From Amycolatopsis sacchari (GTDB taxonomy: Bacteria; Actinomycetota; Actinomycetes; Mycobacteriales; Pseudonocardiaceae), in contig NZ_FORP01000006.1 of assembly GCF_900114035.1 (NCBI RefSeq), forward strand, positions 283,531 through 347,530: DNA of 64,000 nucleotides, in the 5' to 3' direction. Positions within the stretch are counted from its first letter, which is position 1, and every line of letters begins with the position of its first letter. Shown here piece by piece: positions 60,956-64,000 of the stretch. A program made the translations under genes and the position numbers. Below the pieces are notes generated by a model that searched no databases, had not been told where the DNA came from, and saw only the letters and a list, made by a program, of their open reading frames with translations.

Positions 60956-61870
60956 GTGACACGGATCGCATACTTCGGACCCGAGGGGACCTTCACCGAG
61001 CAGGCGGCGCGCTCGCTCGCCGCGGACGGGGACGAGCTCGTTCCATTCGAGACGATCCCGCTCGCGCTCTCGGCTGTGCGCAAGGGCGAAACCGACGCCG
61101 CGTGCGTGCCGGTGGAGAACTCCGTCGAAGGCGTCGTGCCCGCGACGCTCGACACCCTCGCCGAGGGCGAGCCGTTGATCGCCTTCGCCGAAGCGTTGCT
61201 GCCGGTGCACTTCAGCGTGCTGACCCGGCCCGGCACCACCGAGATCCGCACGGTCGCGAGCCACCCGCACGCGCTCGCGCAGGTGCGGCTGTGGGTCGAG
61301 GCGAACCTGCCCGGCGCGAGGTCCGTCGCCACGTCGTCCACGGCCGCCGCGGCGGTCGCCGTGCAACGCGGTGACTTCGACGCCGCCGTGACCGCGCCCG
61401 TCGCGGTCCAGCACTACCCGCTGGAGGTGCGGGCCACCGAGGTCGCCGACGTGCGGGACGCGCGGACCCGGTTCCTGCTGGTCCGCAGGCCGCGGCAGCC
61501 GCTGCCGGAGCCGACGGGGGCCGACCGCACGTCGATCGTCGCGGCCGCCGCGAACCGCACCGGCGCGCTCGCCGAGCTGCTCACCGAGCTGGCGGGCCGC
61601 GGCATCAACCTGACGCGCCTCGACGCGCGTCCCGCCCGGGGGAACTTCGGCGAGTACCGGTTCTTCATCGACTTCGAGGGCCACGTCGCCGAGCCGCGCA
61701 TCGGGGACGCGCTCACCGCGCTGCGCCGCCGCTGCCGCAACGTCCGGTTCCTCGGCTCGCACCCCCGCGCGGACGGGGTTCGAGCCACGATCGCCGAATC
61801 GGCGGGCAACGAGGACTTCGTCGACGCCGCGGACTGGGTCGCGGCCGTCCGCCGGGGGGAGCAGGCGTGA
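60956..61870 (+). CDS. pheA: Prephenate dehydratase
   Basis: A 304-residue monofunctional enzyme making phenylpyruvate. RIAYFGPEGTFTEQAARSL, CVPVENSVEGVVPATLDTL and the catalytic Thr-Arg-Phe in DARTRFLLVRR are present. A C-terminal ACT domain (ANRTGALAELLTELAGRGIN, LDARPARGNFGEYRFFIDF) gives feedback control by phenylalanine. GTG at 60956. It overlaps the next gene by four bases (GTGA). Confidence 0.95.
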   Translation: MTRIAYFGPEGTFTEQAARSLAADGDELVPFETIPLALSAVRKGETDAACVPVENSVEGVVPATLDTLAEGEPLIAFAEALLPVHFSVLTRPGTTEIRTVASHPHALAQVRLWVEANLPGARSVATSSTAAAAVAVQRGDFDAAVTAPVAVQHYPLEVRATEVADVRDARTRFLLVRRPRQPLPEPTGADRTSIVAAAANRTGALAELLTELAGRGINLTRLDARPARGNFGEYRFFIDFEGHVAEPRIGDALTALRRRCRNVRFLGSHPRADGVRATIAESAGNEDFVDAADWVAAVRRGEQA

Positions 61871-62475
61871 AGCTGTACCTGATCCGGCACGCCGAGAGCA
61901 CGGCGAACGTGCGGAAGATCCTGGACACGGCGCTACCGGGGCCGCCGCTCACCGACCTGGGACAACTGCAGGCGCAAGCGCTTGCGGACCGGCTCGCCGG
62001 TGAACCGATCGCCGCCGTCTACGCCTCGCGCGCCATCCGCGCCCAGCAGACCGCGGCGCCGCTGGCCGCCGCGCTGATGCGGGAGGTGCAGGTGATCGAC
62101 GGCGTGCACGAGATCAACGTCGGTGACCTGGAGGGGCGGGGCGACCGGGAGGCGCTGGTGGCGTACGCCGCCACGGTCCACCCGTGGACGAGGGGTGACC
62201 TGGAGGTCGCGATGCCCGGCGGCGAGAGCGGGCAGCAGGTGCGGGCGCGGTACCTGGCGGCGGTCGCGGAGCTGCGGGCGAAGCACGAGCAGGACCCGGC
62301 GATCGCGCTCGTCAGCCACGGTGGCGCGATCCGGGTGGCGGCGGAGTGGCTGGCGGACAACGTGCGGCCGGAGCTGGCGGACCAGGGGCTCATCCCGAAC
62401 ACGGGGATCGTCGAGCTGGAGTCCGTGCCCTCCGGCGGCTGGACCTGCCTGACCTGGGTCGGCATCGAAATGTGA
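61867..62475 (+). CDS. Histidine phosphatase superfamily protein
   Basis: A 202-residue phosphoglycerate-mutase-like phosphatase: catalytic YLIRHAESTANV at the N-terminus, VYASRAIRAQQTAAPLA, the Glu region INVGDLEGRGD and the second His in ALVSHGGAIRVA. GTG at 61867 overlapping pheA, an arrangement common in actinobacteria. Substrate unknown. Confidence 0.92.
   Translation: MKLYLIRHAESTANVRKILDTALPGPPLTDLGQLQAQALADRLAGEPIAAVYASRAIRAQQTAAPLAAALMREVQVIDGVHEINVGDLEGRGDREALVAYAATVHPWTRGDLEVAMPGGESGQQVRARYLAAVAELRAKHEQDPAIALVSHGGAIRVAAEWLADNVRPELADQGLIPNTGIVELESVPSGGWTCLTWVGIEM
61974..61985. repeat. Palindrome GCAAGCGCTTGC
   Basis: Perfect 12-bp palindrome in the phosphatase gene, encoding Gln-Ala-Leu with rare codons CAA and CTT. 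Another perfect copy is at 28716-28727. See the finding on GMAAGCGCTTKC. Confidence 0.55.
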
Positions 62476-62600
62476 ATCGCCTTGTTGCGTTTTCACCTGT
62501 CGTGGCGACTTCCGGTAACAAAATGGCATGGTCCACACAACCCGGTGCGTGGCCCGAACGTCTCCCGGGTAGTGCTCGAACAGCACAGGGAGGCGAGAAC

Positions 62601-63260
62601 ATGGTGCGAGTGAGGATCTCTCGGATCGGACTGGCGGCCGCCGCGGCCGGGATCGCGGTCGGCGTGGCCGCGTGCGGCCAGGGGACGGACAACGCCCAGC
62701 CCCAGCCGAGCACGACGACCACGACCGCGAGCTCGGAGAGCACGTCGGCGAGCCCGAGCCCGACGACGTCGACCAGCACGACGACGCAGGCGCAGGGGGC
62801 CCCGCCCGCGACGCAGACCGACAACGGGCTGTGCAAGTCGGGCGACCTGAAGCTTTCACTCGGCCGGGGGGACGCGGCGGCCGGCACCGTGTACCGGCCG
62901 CTGGTCTTCACCAACGTCAGCAGCCACTCGTGCGTCATCCAGGGCTTCCCCGGCGTGTCGTACGTCGGCGGTGCGGACGGGCACCAGGTCGGCCCGGCGG
63001 CGTTCCGCGAGGGCACGAAGGGGGCGCCGGTCACCCTGAACAAGGGCGAAACCGCGTCGGCGGCGATCGGGTTCGTGAACGTGCAGAACTTCGACACGGT
63101 GGCGTGCCAGCCGCAGCCGGTGCGGGGCCTGCGCGTGTACCCGCCGCAGGAGACGGCGTCGATGTTCGTCGAGATGCCGGGCACGGGCTGCGCGAACGAC
63201 AAGATCCCCGGCAACCAGCTCACGGTCAAGACGATCGTCAAGGGGAGCAACGCGCAGTAG
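62601..63260 (+). CDS. DUF4232 lipoprotein
   Basis: A 219-residue secreted protein: lipoprotein signal with lipobox GVAAC, a Ser/Thr-rich linker (30-65), then a DUF4232 domain with CKSGDLKLSLG, PLVFTNVSSHSCVIQGFPGV and the repeated Cys pattern. ATG at 62601 with GGGAGG 7 nt upstream. Extracellular and of unknown function. Confidence 0.9.
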   Translation: MVRVRISRIGLAAAAAGIAVGVAACGQGTDNAQPQPSTTTTTASSESTSASPSPTTSTSTTTQAQGAPPATQTDNGLCKSGDLKLSLGRGDAAAGTVYRPLVFTNVSSHSCVIQGFPGVSYVGGADGHQVGPAAFREGTKGAPVTLNKGETASAAIGFVNVQNFDTVACQPQPVRGLRVYPPQETASMFVEMPGTGCANDKIPGNQLTVKTIVKGSNAQ

Positions 63261-63263
63261 CGG

Positions 63264-63680
63264 TCAGACCTGGCCGCACAACCGGTGCGCCTGGGTCAGG
63301 TGCCTGCGCCCGGCGGGGTCGGCGAAGTTCAGGCTGATCACCATGCGGCTCACGCCGTCCAGGTGGTCGGCCAGCTCGTCGTACGCGGGGTTCTGCGCGG
63401 CCGCCGCGGCGGAGAGGTCCCGTGCGGCGGTGATGTGCTGGACCACGCCGGGTGCGAGCACCGCCTGGCTGACGAAGGACGTCGGCAGGGTCCCGGCCCG
63501 CTCGAAAGCCCCGCACGCGGCGCGGGCGTCCTGGGTGGCGGAACTGGCACTGCTGGCGCCGGCCCACAGCAACCCCATCACGAGCATCCCGACGCCGAAC
63601 CCGATCACCCCGCCCAGCACCAGCGGCCGCCGCGAAGCGACCGGCTCGCCCAGTGCCCCGTCCTCGGGATCAGAACGCAT
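63264..63680 (-). CDS. Small membrane-anchored protein, function unknown
   Basis: A 138-residue protein: a short cytosolic start, one helix (LVLGGVIGFGVGMLVMGLLW) and an extracytoplasmic helical domain with QDARAACGAFERAGTLP and HLTQAHRLCGQV, whose two cysteines could form a disulfide. ATG at 63680; 63695 is possible. It converges on the DUF4232 gene, 3 bp apart. Confidence 0.75.
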   Translation of the reverse strand: MRSDPEDGALGEPVASRRPLVLGGVIGFGVGMLVMGLLWAGASSASSATQDARAACGAFERAGTLPTSFVSQAVLAPGVVQHITAARDLSAAAAAQNPAYDELADHLDGVSRMVISLNFADPAGRRHLTQAHRLCGQV

Positions 63681-63695
63681 GGGGCATTCCAGCAC

Positions 63696-63921
63696 CCCAG
63701 CACGGACGGAACGGCTTTTGCGGCCAGTCCGTTATCAGAAGACCCACCTGGCAGTGGCCCCACCACCCGCGCAACCGCCACCCGGCAACGGAACTGCGGG
63801 AGCCCCACGCACCCCACGGCCACCCGGCAATGCGAAGCGAGCGGCCACACCGCCCACACCCACCCCCGCCCCGATCCCCAGCCGCACTTACGGCCGATCC
63901 GGCGGGATGCTCCTATGGTTG
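63696..63921. other. C-rich gap between chromosomal gene and IS end
   Basis: No convincing gene is present. A 12-bp direct repeat, GCCACCCGGCAA, occurs at 63777-63788 and 63819-63830. The IS boundary is probably near 63900-63915, just beyond the transposase stop. Confidence 0.5.
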
Positions 63922-64000
63922 TCAAGGGATGTTTGTGCTGGTGGTGGGGTGGTGGAGGGTGTTGTAGATTTCGCGGGCTAGGTAGCGTTTGAGGCAGCGG
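63922..64000 (-). mobile_element. IS110-type transposase, 3' end only
   Basis: The minus strand encodes the last 25 residues of a protein, beginning RCLKRYLAREIYNTLHHP, then a TGA at 63922-63924. This RCLKRY-AREIY pattern is the usual C-terminus of one branch of IS110-family transposases. The rest lies to the right of the window. Intactness cannot be judged. Confidence 0.72.

Noticed and set aside
1..64000. CRISPR array, prophage or integrative element
   Set aside because: No regularly spaced identical repeats and no integrase, phage structural or conjugation genes were seen; only the IS110-type end at 63922-64000 is mobile.

Overview
The window is a 64 kb piece of a high-GC actinobacterial chromosome. 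Typical actinobacterial features are frequent GTG and TTG starts, 4-nt ATGA/GTGA gene overlaps, IdeR-type iron boxes, DUF5926, DUF4328, DUF4232 and SigE-family proteins, a fused CydDC, and ECF sigma factors with long C-terminal extensions. The protein flavour suggests the Pseudonocardiales, perhaps Amycolatopsis or a relative; this is inference, since no rRNA or marker gene is present. Almost everything looks like stable chromosomal core. The only mobile DNA seen is the last 79 bases, the 3' end of an IS110-type transposase. No prophage, CRISPR array or large biosynthetic cluster was found.

Layout. 1-6.5 kb (minus strand): a DUF72 end, a TetR regulator coupled to an ABC exporter, and the branched-chain 2-oxoacid dehydrogenase operon bkdA-bkdB-bkdC with its terminator. 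6.9-12 kb: an M20 peptidase, a three-gene polar amino acid ABC importer and a converging protein with two winged-helix-like repeats. 12-15 kb: a large beta-solenoid-like membrane protein, a hairpin-rich intergenic region and tRNA-Gly(GCC). 15-18 kb: an ECF sigma factor carrying its own zinc-binding motif and membrane segment, a membrane protein and an Fpg/Nei glycosylase. 18-25.6 kb: a LytS/LytTR two-component system, an S49 peptidase and two acetate/pyruvate-type symporters, each preceded by a small membrane protein. 25.6-31 kb: rhodanese, DUF4328, P450, DUF5926, DUF952, a sigma/anti-sigma-like pair and ferritin with two iron boxes upstream. 31-36.9 kb: arginine deiminase, CPBP protease, PPOX oxidoreductase, an iron-box-controlled DUF2470/HugZ-like protein, an IclR regulator and a GDT1-type exporter. 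37-44.5 kb: cydA-cydB-cydDC and a DosS-like kinase, with a DosR-type box in front. 44.4-49.5 kb: three divergent regulator/target pairs (GntR, MarR, MarR), each with a visible operator, then a DosR-like response regulator. 49.5-53.4 kb: an esterase and two proteins with nuclease folds whose catalytic residues are missing, then a MazG-like enzyme. 53.5-58.9 kb: DUF3024 and a two-gene module (A-B) repeated in tandem. 59-64 kb: pantothenate kinase, macro domain protein, prephenate dehydratase, a phosphatase, a DUF4232 lipoprotein, a small membrane protein and the IS end.

How the genes may work together. The cyd operon, its kinase, the DosR-type box and the nearby response regulator form a plausible low-oxygen respiration unit. 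Ferritin and the HugZ-like protein carry iron boxes and so form an iron storage/heme iron release pair under one iron regulator. The LytS/LytTR system sits with transporters of small carboxylates, as BtsSR and YpdAB do in E. coli. The least explained material is 50.9-58.9 kb: two nuclease-fold proteins without active sites followed by the duplicated A-B module. Two palindromes, GTCCACWGTGGAC and GMAAGCGCTTKC, recur inside unrelated genes and use rare A/T-ending codons, which suggests selection at the DNA level.
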